The position numbers were made by a program, and so were the translations under genes. The notes below the pieces were generated by a model, which worked only from the letters and a program-made list of their open reading frames with translations, was not told the origin of the DNA and ran no database searches. This document shows positions 37,170 to 45,540 of a stretch of 64,000 nucleotides of DNA, piece after piece. Within the stretch, counting starts at the first letter, position 1. Each line of letters begins with the position of its first letter. Source of the stretch: Arcanobacterium ihumii (lineage in GTDB: Bacteria > Actinomycetota > Actinomycetes > Actinomycetales > Actinomycetaceae); contig NZ_UWOS01000002.1 of the NCBI RefSeq assembly GCF_900604515.1, positions 1-64,000 on the forward strand, read 5' to 3'.

Positions 37170-37661
37170 ATGGGAAAAATTGGCGGATTGGTCAAAGTAG
37201 CGACCGTTGCTGGACCAGCGATTTTAAAAGTGGTTAAGCTTTACGGTCCTCAACTACGTACGATAATGAAAGAAAACCCTGAACTCTTTAGCCAGATTAA
37301 AGGGCGTATCGGAAAGATCGCCGGATCAAAGTCTAAGAGTGGTGGAATTAAAGGTAACCACGAACGTTTGACGATTCTACGTGAGCAGACGACCTACCTC
37401 TACGCCTCTGCGAATACCCCTAATATGGCTGACAAAGCGAGGCAGTGGCGTTCGGAAATTGAGCAGCTTGAAAAGGCTTTACCTTTACTCGATATCATGG
37501 GGGAGAACGCTAAGAAAGAAGAGCTGAAGAAGGTTCAGGCTCGAATTGATCGGTTGTCCGCAGATATCTTGGCTGCCACGATCGATGATGACATCGAAGA
37601 CGCCGAAGTTGTTGACGAACGGCAGTACCCTAACTCACGGAATGGGAAGACCGGGTATTAA
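37170..37661 (+). CDS. Conserved hypothetical, helical, acidic C-terminus
   Basis: A 163-residue protein I do not recognise beyond a likely actinobacterial conserved family. The start ATG 37170 has GAAAGGGA. The N-terminal 40 residues are amphipathic or hydrophobic helix, the middle is a charged coiled coil (RQWRSEIEQLEKALPLLDIM, about 92-111), and the C-terminus has an acidic DDDIEDAEVVDE patch. No signal peptide or metal motif is visible. It follows dnaE2 by 105 bp and is not obviously SOS-controlled. Confidence 0.7.
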   Translation: MGKIGGLVKVATVAGPAILKVVKLYGPQLRTIMKENPELFSQIKGRIGKIAGSKSKSGGIKGNHERLTILREQTTYLYASANTPNMADKARQWRSEIEQLEKALPLLDIMGENAKKEELKKVQARIDRLSADILAATIDDDIEDAEVVDERQYPNSRNGKTGY

Positions 37662-37728
37662 TCTCGGCAGTTACCGAGATTCCTGTACGTTGAACAGAAA
37701 TCAATCTTCGTAACTTATCGTTATCATT

Positions 37729-37798
37729 TAAGAAGTGCTCCCTAGAAACTGAATGAACTCATTTTATTGAGGTTAAGTTTCTGAGGGAGCACTTCTTT
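37729..37798. terminator. Long hairpin between convergent genes
   Basis: A ~21-bp inverted repeat (37730-37750 with 37776-37797, one bulged G) around a 25-nt loop; the arms contain GAAGTGCTCCCT. It lies between the 37170 gene and the convergent pyrophosphohydrolase gene, so it is a shared terminator. A smaller 8-bp hairpin (37660-37681, arms AATCTCGG) immediately after the first stop may add to it. Confidence 0.8.
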
Positions 37799-37838
37799 AT
37801 TCAAGTCTTGCTATATTTGGTGAGTATCGTTGTTTCTT

Positions 37839-38354
37839 CTAATTTTCACCTGTAAAGCCAAGAACTCGAGCGATATTTGGTTGGAAGAAATTAGGGCCTT
37901 TAAGGACTTTTCCATCTTCTCGGTAGATAGGTTTTCCATCTTCGCCAAGCTTAGACAAATTCGATGCCTGAATTTCAGCGAGCACATCTTTCATAGGAAT
38001 ACCCATTTCCAAAGCCATTCCATAAATAACGTAGACTAAATCGCCTAGAGCATCGGCGGTTTCAACAGTATCGCGGGAATCGTCGTCGTACGTGACGGCT
38101 TCACCGAACGCCGATTCGATCGTCTTGCGAGCTTGCTTGCCATAGATCGATCCAACTAATTCTGCGAATTCTTCAGCAATTAGTGCCATGCGCATATGAA
38201 CACGATCACGATCGACGTTTGCACCGTCGGAGACCACGGGAAGCCCATATACGCTGTGGAACTGCCGAACAAGCAATTCTGGCTGATTAGAATCGGGGAT
38301 TCCACCGTTGTGTTCAGTGTTAGCGCCGGTAGTTTCCTTTATTTCCTTAGACAT
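37839..38354 (-). CDS. MazG-like nucleotide pyrophosphohydrolase
   Basis: A 171-residue protein of the all-alpha NTP pyrophosphatase fold (MazG / phosphoribosyl-ATP pyrophosphohydrolase-like). Metal-binding acidic residues appear in LIAEEFAELVGSIYG (around residue 61) and ETADALGDLVYVIYG (~100), the E-x3-E ... E-x3-D pattern. Start ATG 38354 has GAGG 5 nt upstream; a longer reading frame adds 12 residues without a better start. Substrate could be a damaged nucleotide; it is not hisE by context. Confidence 0.8.
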   Translation of the reverse strand: MSKEIKETTGANTEHNGGIPDSNQPELLVRQFHSVYGLPVVSDGANVDRDRVHMRMALIAEEFAELVGSIYGKQARKTIESAFGEAVTYDDDSRDTVETADALGDLVYVIYGMALEMGIPMKDVLAEIQASNLSKLGEDGKPIYREDGKVLKGPNFFQPNIARVLGFTGEN

Positions 38355-38454
38355 CAAGACCTCGCATTCGACGAATAGATACAAGTACATCCTACCGGCG
38401 ATGACAGATAAGAAGAATGTTGTTCCAGATCACACTAAAAAACTACCGCGAAAA

Positions 38455-38484
38455 TTGTCATGAAACACCTAATAGTGATACATT
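38455..38484 (+). promoter_or_regulatory. tRNA-Leu promoter
   Basis: TTGTCA (38455-38460), 18 bp, TACATT (38479-38484). Transcription would begin about 18 nt before the tRNA 5' end, which fits a short 5' leader removed by RNase P. Confidence 0.6.
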
Positions 38485-38508
38485 TTTATTCGTTGCAAAA
38501 CGACACCT

Positions 38509-38593
38509 GCGCGGGTGGCGGAATAGGCAGACGCGCTAGCTTGAGGTGCTAGTCCACGTATAGTGGGTGGGGGTTCAAGTCCCCCTCCGCGCA
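38509..38593 (+). tRNA. tRNA-Leu (GAG anticodon)
   Basis: An 85-nt tRNA with class II long variable arm. The acceptor stem GCGCGGG pairs with TCCGCGC (one G-T). The anticodon stem-loop CTAGC-TTGAGGT-GCTAG gives anticodon GAG at 38543-38545, which reads CUC/CUU leucine codons. The T arm is GGGGG-TTCAAGT-CCCCC. CCA is not encoded (CA follows the discriminator A). A terminator begins 4 nt later. Confidence 0.96.
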
Positions 38594-38596
38594 CAG

Positions 38597-38639
38597 AAAA
38601 GTGTGGTTCTCAAATATTTAATTTGAGAACCACACTTTT
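38597..38639 (+). terminator. tRNA-Leu terminator
   Basis: A perfect 19-bp inverted repeat (38597-38615 with 38621-38639), loop ATTTA, arms containing AAAGTGTGG, followed by a T-rich tract (ATTTTC). Confidence 0.92.
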
Positions 38640-38659
38640 ATTTTCTGAATTCTTTGGCT

Positions 38660-39050
38660 CATGGGTCAAAACGCGATGCTGGTTTTAGGTCTGTTAGTGA
38701 AATGGTCGAGGTTTTTCCAACGGCAATGACTGTAACAGTCTCGGTGAAAGAATCGTTATCGTGTTGATGAGATTGATCTTGTTACTGAGAACGCATTGTT
38801 ATGCCAAGAGATCTTGGAGTTGCGTGGTACGAACGAGTTATTGAAAGCCGCGTTGGCTTTTTACGAAAGAGCTCGACCCGAAACGCGCGTATTTGCTCTT
38901 GTTTATTGATAAGTATCATATGATCGGTCAAGCAGACCTGGTGGATCATGGCCGTCGCGTGCATGGCAGGCAAACGTAAGGACAAGAACCCAGTCACCAC
39001 TCGCAAGAGCAAGGGTGTGAGTACTCACCGATGGACAGATGTTATCGAAG
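38660..39050 (+). pseudogene. Decayed IS3-type transposase remnant
   Basis: No intact gene. Conceptual translation in shifting frames gives fragments of an IS3-family OrfA/OrfB: around 38780-38870 an ENALL-like helix, then LRGTNELLKAALAFY, which matches the OrfA leucine-zipper end (ENxxLrxxNEILKxAxAFF). From about 38873, ELDPKRAYLLLFIDKYHMIG resembles the OrfA end joined to the OrfB start. A one-base shift near 38868 separates these parts, and stop codons interrupt all frames. It has no clear terminal repeats. It follows the tRNA-Leu and precedes the accessory transporter cluster, so it may mark an old insertion. Confidence 0.5.
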
Positions 39051-39809
39051 TTACTTAGTTTTTTGTGCGACTTTTTGAAATCCTAACCAGAAAAGAAGCC
39101 CTAAAAATCCAAGCATAAATATGGAAACTAGACTTTGTGAAATATCGGCGGTCTCTTGCCCTCGGATAACAACATAGCCAAGCCCTGCACGCGCCCCAAT
39201 CATTTCCCCAATAACCGCTGCGGTTACGCCAGCCAGCGAGCCTAGTCTAATTCCAGTAGATAAGTGCGATCGTATCGATGGCAACTCAATCTTTATTATT
39301 CGCTGGAAACGATTAAATTCCAGAATTTTACTGAGCTCGAACATTGCTGGGGAAATACTGCGCAGACCTGTTAGGCAATTCACCAGTACAGGGAAGAAAG
39401 TTACTAGCGCTACAAGCCATACCTTTGATGCCAATCCCAGTCCAAACCACAGAACAAATAGTGGGGCTAAAGCGATCTTTGGAGTTATCTGTGCGATAAG
39501 AATAAGTGGCATTGACAGACGTTCAATCATCTTAGATCTGAAGAATACGAAGGCTGTAAAAAGCGCTGTAGCACTGCCAATCAAAACTCCAAGTAAAATT
39601 TCAATGACTGTAACAAGAAAATCAAAAGCAAAATTTGCATTTGCTAGCAATTCATAGGTTCGAGTCATCAGATCGAATGGTGAAGGGAGAATTTTAGGAT
39701 CGAAAAATCCGTGAGAACAAGAAAACTGCCAGAGGCATATAAAAATTCCTACAGAAAGAAATCCAATCAGATTGCGTGAAATTTTATTAAAAGTTTTCAT
39801 ATGTTTCAC
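39051..39809 (-). CDS. ABC transporter permease (SsuC/TauC-like), second permease
   Basis: A 252-residue BPD-family permease with about six transmembrane segments. The EAA loop is GVTAAVIGEMIGARAGLGYVV near residues 190-210. Start GTG 39809 overlaps the stop of the substrate-binding gene (GTGA). It is distinct in sequence from the first permease (40836-41627), so the channel may be a heterodimer. It is the last gene of the operon iclR-ATPase-permease-binding protein-permease. Confidence 0.88.
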   Translation of the reverse strand: MKHMKTFNKISRNLIGFLSVGIFICLWQFSCSHGFFDPKILPSPFDLMTRTYELLANANFAFDFLVTVIEILLGVLIGSATALFTAFVFFRSKMIERLSMPLILIAQITPKIALAPLFVLWFGLGLASKVWLVALVTFFPVLVNCLTGLRSISPAMFELSKILEFNRFQRIIKIELPSIRSHLSTGIRLGSLAGVTAAVIGEMIGARAGLGYVVIRGQETADISQSLVSIFMLGFLGLLFWLGFQKVAQKTK

Positions 39810-40855
39810 TTTTCATTTGAACTTTGTAGAAAATCTTGTGGTTGACGAATATAGTCAGCAACTTTTACCGGCTTGTCGATAAGCCCAAACTTCAATTGTA
39901 GATCTGCAATATCTTGCCATTTTTGAATATCAGACGACCCAAGACCATTCTTTTTTGTGAGTTGAGATTGCCAAAGCTGTTTTACGAATAGCTCGTTTAG
40001 GATGGAAACTATTTGTTTCTCTTGGCCATCAAAACCTGGCGCATATTTTTTAGAAATATCTACACCTTCGTTTAATCCGCCATTGATGAGAAATTCGAGT
40101 GAACTGTTCAATGCTCGAATGAATGAGTTCACAATTTGTGGATATTCATCAACCAAATTTTGATTAGCTACAAGGACATTTCCGTAAGATGGAAGGTATT
40201 CTTCCATTGGTACTTCATGAACAGGAATTCCTTGTGCTTTGAGTGCAAAATATCGAACTCTTGAGAAAATTATTGCATCAACCTGCTTTGAACGTAGCGC
40301 TTCGGTAATAGATGACGTTCCAATTACTTTGACGTCTACATCAGTTTTGACATCGATGTGATTGCTTTGAGAAAGTGCTTGAAGTTGTACGTAGTTAGGG
40401 CTTCCCAAGCTTGTCACAGCTACTTTTTTACCGCGCAAATCGGCTGGATTCAAAACCGGATTTGGGTCCATGCTTAAGATCGCACCGATTCCTTGTTGGT
40501 AAGTCGTATGGACAACCGAAATCGGTACACCGTTCGCAATCGCCGACACAACTGAATCGCCATTAGGAAAACCGAATTCGACGTTTCCAACTGCCACATT
40601 TTTTAATACTGTTGAGGCATCTGCATAAATAAAATTGACGTCGAGTCCCTCATTTTTAAAGTATCCTTTTTCTTTCGCTACGTATAACGGCGCATAATAT
40701 GGAACGGCCGCTCCGTCTATTTGAATCGTGACCTTTGTTTGCCCATCTACTTTTTGGGGAGAAATCGTGCCGACTGAGCAGGCAGTTAAAGAAAGCAAAA
40801 TGGACAATATGGTAATAATTGTCAGGTAATAGAATCTAGAAATGCGATGCGTCAT
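39806..40855 (-). CDS. NMT1/THI5-type substrate-binding lipoprotein
   Basis: A lipoprotein of 349 residues with signal peptide and lipobox LTAC (Cys near residue 26), so it is anchored outside. The mature part is an NMT1/THI5-like periplasmic-binding fold (PYYAPLYVAKEKGYFKNEGL near residue 55, and LRGKKVAVTSLGSPNYVQLQ near 140). This family binds nitrate/sulfonates, riboflavin, thiamin precursors or pyrimidines. I use ATG 40855, with GGAAG 10 nt upstream; a TTG three codons earlier is the alternative. It overlaps the first permease by 20 nt. Confidence 0.88.
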   Translation of the reverse strand: MTHRISRFYYLTIITILSILLSLTACSVGTISPQKVDGQTKVTIQIDGAAVPYYAPLYVAKEKGYFKNEGLDVNFIYADASTVLKNVAVGNVEFGFPNGDSVVSAIANGVPISVVHTTYQQGIGAILSMDPNPVLNPADLRGKKVAVTSLGSPNYVQLQALSQSNHIDVKTDVDVKVIGTSSITEALRSKQVDAIIFSRVRYFALKAQGIPVHEVPMEEYLPSYGNVLVANQNLVDEYPQIVNSFIRALNSSLEFLINGGLNEGVDISKKYAPGFDGQEKQIVSILNELFVKQLWQSQLTKKNGLGSSDIQKWQDIADLQLKFGLIDKPVKVADYIRQPQDFLQSSNEK

Positions 40856-41627
40856 ATTTATCAATCTTCCATTTCAAAAAGCGATTCTCGACTAATTGGA
40901 TAAATAGGTAAATTGCAATTCCAAACAAAACAATAACAAGGATTGCGCTCATTAAAATTGCAGTTTTATAGGTTGAATTACCAAATACTAAAAGATATCC
41001 CAGTCCCTTGTCGGACGAGATGAATTCTGCTAGAACTGCTCCGGTCAGTGCGTCAAGCAAACCAATTCTCATTCCGGTGAAGAATTCTGGCAAAGCTGCA
41101 GGTCCCTGGATTTTTCTGAAAAAGTCCCACCTATTCATCTTCATAAGCGTGCCTAGTTCAATAAACTGTGGATCAAGACTGGCTAATCCTGCCATTACAC
41201 CGGTCATAATCGGAAAGAACGCTAAAGAAAAAATAAGGAGGATTTGGCTTTCTAAACCAAAGCCGAACCATAAGACGAAGATCGGGGCGAGCGCAATTTT
41301 GGGCGTAGCTTGTAAAAATACAAGGAATGGGGAAATAGCTGCTTCCACAATAGGATTTTTTTGGCATAAATATCCCAGAAATCCGCCAAAAATCATCCCA
41401 AGTAGAAAACCGGAAAGAACATTACGAGCTGTATAAAAAAAGTGTGGCCACAACTCTCCGGAGCTAATAATTTTCCCGATTTCGTGTCCAACATCGAGTG
41501 GTCCGGGGAGGATAAACTTTGGTACTTCTGCCAAGGAAACATATGCGTGCCATAAAACAACTAGTGCTGCAACATACAGAATCCCACTTCCCACTATTGG
41601 AAGTAGTTTTTTATTAGTTACCGGCAT
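40836..41627 (-). CDS. ABC transporter permease (SsuC/TauC-like), first permease
   Basis: A 263-residue BPD permease with about six hydrophobic segments. The EAA loop is LDALTGAVLAEFISSDKGLGYLL (about 190-215, in two parts). Start ATG 41627 overlaps the ATPase end by 14 nt; the in-frame stretch further upstream lies inside the ATPase gene in another frame and is not used. Two unlike permeases with one binding protein and one ATPase are the unusual point of this transporter. Confidence 0.85.
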   Translation of the reverse strand: MPVTNKKLLPIVGSGILYVAALVVLWHAYVSLAEVPKFILPGPLDVGHEIGKIISSGELWPHFFYTARNVLSGFLLGMIFGGFLGYLCQKNPIVEAAISPFLVFLQATPKIALAPIFVLWFGFGLESQILLIFSLAFFPIMTGVMAGLASLDPQFIELGTLMKMNRWDFFRKIQGPAALPEFFTGMRIGLLDALTGAVLAEFISSDKGLGYLLVFGNSTYKTAILMSAILVIVLFGIAIYLFIQLVENRFLKWKIDKYDASHF

Positions 41628-42402
41628 CTTTAAGCTCCTCGCGCAACACCCCTTGGAACTTCGCAAATTCAATACTTGATTTTGTATCCAGAGTTCGGGG
41701 ACGAGGAAGGGGAACATCATGGATAGCACGGATTTTACCTGGTCGGGAAGTCAGCACGCATACTCTATCCGCTAAATATGCCGCTTCGTCAACAGCATGC
41801 GTAACAACGACGATCGTTTTTCCTGTGTTTTGCCAAATACGTAGCAGGTCGTCTTGAAGTTGCTCTCTAGTTATATAATCCAGAGCTCCGAAGGGCTCAT
41901 CCATCAATAGTAATGGTGGATCGTATGCAAGTGCGCGGGCGATGGAAAGACGTTGCTGCATTCCCCCTGATAATTGATGTGGGTATGCGGTTGAAAAATC
42001 GGCTAGTCCCGTTAACGCAAGCAGGTCGTCAACCCTTCTATCAATTTCAGATCGTGTTAAATTGCTACCTTCAAGCCCTAATTCAGTATTTTTTCTTACT
42101 GTTCTCCAAGGAAGGAGTGTGGGTGACTGAAAAACAAATCCTGTAGAAGGAAGTGATTTTTTAGACGGTTTTTCGCTTGCCGTAACCCTGTTAATTTCTC
42201 CTGTGAATTCCTTATCTAGTCCCGCAATAATACGTAACAATGTGGATTTGCCAGATCCAGATGGTCCAATTATTGCAAGTATCTCTCCAGCGACAATATT
42301 TAAGGAAATATTGCGTAGGGCTTCGGTAGAAGTCATGTCACGTGATTTATATTCTTTACCGACGTCTTTGAGGGTAAGAAGTGGGGGATGGGTAGAGTTC
42401 AA
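41614..42402 (-). CDS. ABC transporter ATPase (SsuB/TauB-like)
   Basis: A 262-residue ATPase: Walker A GPSGSGKST near residue 45, LLPWRTVRKN Q-loop region near 97, signature LSGGMQQRLSIARALA near 145, Walker B LLLMDEPFGALD and H-loop VTHAVDEA. The proposed start is TTG 42402, with AAGGAG 12 nt upstream, longer than ideal; the true start may differ. It is 78 bp downstream of iclR in the same direction. Confidence 0.9.
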   Translation of the reverse strand: MNSTHPPLLTLKDVGKEYKSRDMTSTEALRNISLNIVAGEILAIIGPSGSGKSTLLRIIAGLDKEFTGEINRVTASEKPSKKSLPSTGFVFQSPTLLPWRTVRKNTELGLEGSNLTRSEIDRRVDDLLALTGLADFSTAYPHQLSGGMQQRLSIARALAYDPPLLLMDEPFGALDYITREQLQDDLLRIWQNTGKTIVVVTHAVDEAAYLADRVCVLTSRPGKIRAIHDVPLPRPRTLDTKSSIEFAKFQGVLREELKDAGN

Positions 42403-42480
42403 GATTGCTCAACGCTCCTTCGATATATGGCTCATAAACATTAGACAAATAAAAAATATGGTCAGGTCTGTTGAGAAAAT

Positions 42481-43221
42481 TTATTCATGGCACCAAAGCC
42501 CCGATATTGCACTAGCAGCTTCTTGAACTTGAGGTAGCCATGTGGACACTAATGCTTCTGCTTCACAATCATCGATTACCGCGCCTGCCATGGAAACTGA
42601 TGCTGAAACATCACCGTGGGGACCAACGATCGGCGCAGATACAACTAAAACTCCGGCATTTATTTCGTTATAGCAAACGTCGTATCCTCTTTCATGGATT
42701 ACCTTCAAATGAGCTCGAATACGAGTAAGGTCGGTTAGAGTTCGGTCGGTAAACTTTACTAGTTTGCTTTCGTCGAAAAAATCCGAAATACGATCTTGAG
42801 GAAGATCTGAAAGAATTACTCGCGCTCCTGCAGATGCGTGAAGCGGTAATTCGTCCCCGGTTCGGACAGCCAGAGTTACTGGTCTTGTTCCGCGATGTAG
42901 ATAAAGACACCTAACTTGTTTGCCAACGAGTCTGCTTAAAAATACCGTTTCATGCGATTGTTCAGACAGATTGGATAGGATTTCGGGAGCGGCTTCATCA
43001 AGTGATTTTCCCCCACGAATCAGTCCGATTGCTTCTGGGCCAAGGGTATAGCGTTTATCGTTTGCGCGTACAACAAAATTTTCCTCTTGAAGTACGGAAA
43101 TTATTCGGTGGAGGCTGGAAACTGGAATGTTTGTAAATGCCGAAATTTCTGACAATGTGAGTGGATACTCTTGTGCGGAAAGCGTCTTTAAAATATCCAA
43201 TGTTCTTTTAACTAATTCCAC
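42481..43221 (-). CDS. IclR-family transcription regulator
   Basis: A 246-residue regulator: N-terminal winged helix (LSEISAFTNIPVSSLHRIIS, residues ~23-42) and a C-terminal GAF-like effector domain (~75-245) with the LHASAGARVIL and GVLVVSAPIVGPHGDV signatures. The start is GTG 43221, with AAGGA 6 nt upstream. It is the first gene of the leftward transporter operon and divergent from the MFS/phosphorylase pair, so it probably controls both in response to a small ligand such as the transported base or nucleoside. Confidence 0.92.
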   Translation of the reverse strand: MELVKRTLDILKTLSAQEYPLTLSEISAFTNIPVSSLHRIISVLQEENFVVRANDKRYTLGPEAIGLIRGGKSLDEAAPEILSNLSEQSHETVFLSRLVGKQVRCLYLHRGTRPVTLAVRTGDELPLHASAGARVILSDLPQDRISDFFDESKLVKFTDRTLTDLTRIRAHLKVIHERGYDVCYNEINAGVLVVSAPIVGPHGDVSASVSMAGAVIDDCEAEALVSTWLPQVQEAASAISGLWCHE

Positions 43222-43306
43222 TTCGGTTCCTTAAGCTACTTCTTAACAACGGCGTCAATTATTTTCTTTAGAAAATCGTCTTATTATTTTCTATTTTAAA
43301 CCAATG

Positions 43307-43335
43307 TGGACATGTACATGCACCATCGCTATACT
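43307..43335 (+). promoter_or_regulatory. Promoter of MFS operon with operator palindrome in spacer
   Basis: TGGACA (43307-43312), 17 bp, TATACT (43330-43335): nearly consensus. The 10-bp palindrome CATGTACATG (43311-43320) overlaps the -35 and spacer, where a repressor would exclude RNA polymerase. About 98 bp separate the -10 from the MFS start, leaving room for more sites; GGAAAAT (43366) and TTTTCCAT (43407) form another inverted pair. Confidence 0.65.
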
Positions 43336-43433
43336 TTGTACCACGGAAACCATTTTCGCGTAGTGGAAAATAAAAGTCAATAGAGGATCGACGTTGATTC
43401 TTTCGTTTTCCATAAAGTTTGAAAGGACTTGAA

Positions 43434-44669
43434 ATGGCATTAGAGCCTGCTGAACACGGATTCAGCTCATACCAAAAGAAAGCTTTAGGCGCCGCAGCTG
43501 GAGGCTTGGGGCTACAGAGCATGAGCACCATGCTTCTATCTTTTGTTCTCGCATCAATGATTGTTGATTTTGGAATTAATAAAGCAGCTGGTGGATTTAT
43601 TTCCACGATCACCAACCTAGGTATGCTCGCGGGTGGCATCCTATTTGGAACAATGGCAGATCGTTTCGGTCATGCAAAGAATCTGGCAGTAACCGTAGCA
43701 ATTTTCTCTGTTGCGACTGCTTGTATTGGTTTCGCAACCGGAATTACAGCCGTTTATGTTCTTCGTTTCTTCGTAGGTGTTGGCGGTGGCGGCATGTACG
43801 GTGTTGTGATGAGTATTGCTGCCGATGCGTTTGAAGCGAAGCGTCGTGGGCGTATTACTTCTTGGGTTACGATTTCTGGTCAGCTAGGTGCGATTATTGC
43901 TGCAATTGCTGCGGCAATAATCGTGCCAAGTGCTGGCTGGAGGGGTCTCTTTTTCTTTGGAGGTATCCCAATCCTTTTTGCCGTATGGGCCTGGTTTGCA
44001 CTTCCAGAATCAGACCGATGGAAAGCTGCTCGCGCGGAGGTAAATACGAATTCTTCGGAAAAGATTTCAATTGGAGAACTTTTCCGCGAGGGGCGAGCAT
44101 CTGTAACTTTACGCCTGATGCTTATGGCAACTGTTCAGGTTGCAGGTTATTTCGGTTTGATGAACTGGTTGCCGTCAATCATCCAACAGCAAGCTAAGGT
44201 GTCGTTTGCCGGATCATCGATTTGGATGATTTCTACGATTATCGGCATGGTTCTAGGCATGTTGGTATTTGGTCAGTTTATGGACAAAATTGGTCCTAAG
44301 TTTGCTTATGGATCGTTCTTGCTTGCATCAGCTGTTGCGGTATTTCTCTACTCATTTGCATCGTCGTCAATCACGATCCTCATTGGTGGGGCAATTGTAG
44401 GATTTTTTGCGAACGGTATGAATGCTGGATACGGAGCTATCGTTGGCAACCTTTACCCAACAAGAATTCGTGCAACCGCTAACAATATAATCTTTAATAT
44501 TGGTCGCGCTGTGGGAGGATTTTCCTCGGTTGCAATTGGATTCTTCCTTGACAACTACTCATTGCTAACTGCGATGGGCTTCTTAGCAGCACTATATATT
44601 TTGTCTTTCCTTACAGTTATGTCACTTAATGTTCAAAAAGGTGCAGGAGAGGGTGTCGAAGAAGCGTGA
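43434..44669 (+). CDS. MFS transporter, AAHS/sugar-acid-like
   Basis: A 411-residue major facilitator protein with 12 predicted membrane helices. The loop 2-3 motif GTMADRFGHAKNL (around residue 72) and the repeat in loop 8-9 (GQFMDKIGPKFAYGS) are present. Start ATG 43434 has GAAAGGA 6 nt upstream. Its stop overlaps the nucleoside phosphorylase start by 4 nt, so the two are co-translated; the coupled pair points to nucleoside (or a related ribosyl compound) import and cleavage. Confidence 0.88.
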   Translation: MALEPAEHGFSSYQKKALGAAAGGLGLQSMSTMLLSFVLASMIVDFGINKAAGGFISTITNLGMLAGGILFGTMADRFGHAKNLAVTVAIFSVATACIGFATGITAVYVLRFFVGVGGGGMYGVVMSIAADAFEAKRRGRITSWVTISGQLGAIIAAIAAAIIVPSAGWRGLFFFGGIPILFAVWAWFALPESDRWKAARAEVNTNSSEKISIGELFREGRASVTLRLMLMATVQVAGYFGLMNWLPSIIQQQAKVSFAGSSIWMISTIIGMVLGMLVFGQFMDKIGPKFAYGSFLLASAVAVFLYSFASSSITILIGGAIVGFFANGMNAGYGAIVGNLYPTRIRATANNIIFNIGRAVGGFSSVAIGFFLDNYSLLTAMGFLAALYILSFLTVMSLNVQKGAGEGVEEA

Positions 44670-45415
44670 GTATTCACCTTAAAAATTTAGTTTCTGGACA
44701 GCTGGGTGAAATTACGATTGTTGTTGGTGATCCGGGACGCGTAGAGCTCATTGGTACATTACTTGACGACGTTCAGTTAGTGACCGATTCACGTGAGTTC
44801 CAATTGATCATAGGCAAATATCAAAATGTTCCTGTATCCGTATGCTCTACAGGTATTGGCACTGGTTCTACTGAAATTGCAGTTACTGAACTCATTGAAA
44901 ACGGTGCTAAGCGAATTGTTCGATGTGGCGGATGCGGTGCGTGGCAAGACGACATAAATGTAGGAGATATTATTTTGAACTCCGGTATGGCACGTACTAT
45001 CGGTATGATGTCTAGTTATGTTCCGGATTCTTATCCAGCCGTTGCCGATCCAATTCTCCTTGGTGGAATCAAGAAAAAAATTGAGGAAGCAGGAATTTCA
45101 ACTCACGTTGGTGTCGGTTTAACTTCGGAGGGATACTATGCTGGACAGTTCCGTCAACCGGCGGTGAAACAAAATATTTTTTCGCATGCTGACGGAATGA
45201 AATATTTCCAAGATCGTGGTGTTATGAACTGTGAAATGGAAACAGCAGTTCTTTATATCTTGGGATCGTTGTATGGAATTCCAGTTGCGAACAGTTTAGT
45301 TGTGCATGTTACGCGTAAAAATGACTCGTGGGCAGATGACGAAGCGTATCGGCGTCGTCACCTTGCTTCTGCGAAAGCTGTTTTGGACGCAATTGTTGAC
45401 GATGTACAAAACTAA
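44666..45415 (+). CDS. Nucleoside phosphorylase (uridine/purine type)
   Basis: A 249-residue PNP_UDP_1 family protein. Phosphate-binding GDPGRVELI is at ~20-28, STGIGTGSTEIAVTELI at ~61-77, GCGAWQD near 92, and the nucleoside-binding ERMETA-like segment NCEMETAVLYILG is near 190. It splits a nucleoside into base and ribose-1-phosphate; hexameric uridine phosphorylase or inosine/adenosine phosphorylase are the options. GTG 44666 overlaps the MFS gene (GTGA). The strong terminator at 45427 ends the pair. Confidence 0.9.
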   Translation: MSIHLKNLVSGQLGEITIVVGDPGRVELIGTLLDDVQLVTDSREFQLIIGKYQNVPVSVCSTGIGTGSTEIAVTELIENGAKRIVRCGGCGAWQDDINVGDIILNSGMARTIGMMSSYVPDSYPAVADPILLGGIKKKIEEAGISTHVGVGLTSEGYYAGQFRQPAVKQNIFSHADGMKYFQDRGVMNCEMETAVLYILGSLYGIPVANSLVVHVTRKNDSWADDEAYRRRHLASAKAVLDAIVDDVQN

Positions 45416-45426
45416 CACGTGAAAGT

Positions 45427-45476
45427 AAATGAATTGGGGTGTTTGCGCGAAAATGCGCGAACACCCCAATTCATTT
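45427..45476 (+). terminator. Terminator after MFS-phosphorylase operon
   Basis: A 22-bp stem (45427-45448 with 45455-45476) with a single G-T wobble, loop GAAAAT, arms containing TTGGGGTG. It ends 12 nt after the phosphorylase stop codon begins. Confidence 0.92.
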
Positions 45477-45528
45477 GTGATAAATTTCCAAATTGTGTGT
45501 GGTCAGGCAGATCTCTACTTAGCATTGA

Positions 45529-45534
45529 TATTCT
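45529..45534 (+). promoter_or_regulatory. -10 element TATTCT, leaderless amidotransferase gene
   Basis: TATTCT then 6 nt (GACAAA) then ATG 45541. No Shine-Dalgarno; no clear -35 at 17 bp. Confidence 0.55.
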
Positions 45535-45540
45535 GACAAA

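Noticed and set aside
38509-45480. Integrative element bounded by tRNA-Leu att sites
   Set aside because: No integrase gene and no second copy of the tRNA 3' end were seen inside the window.
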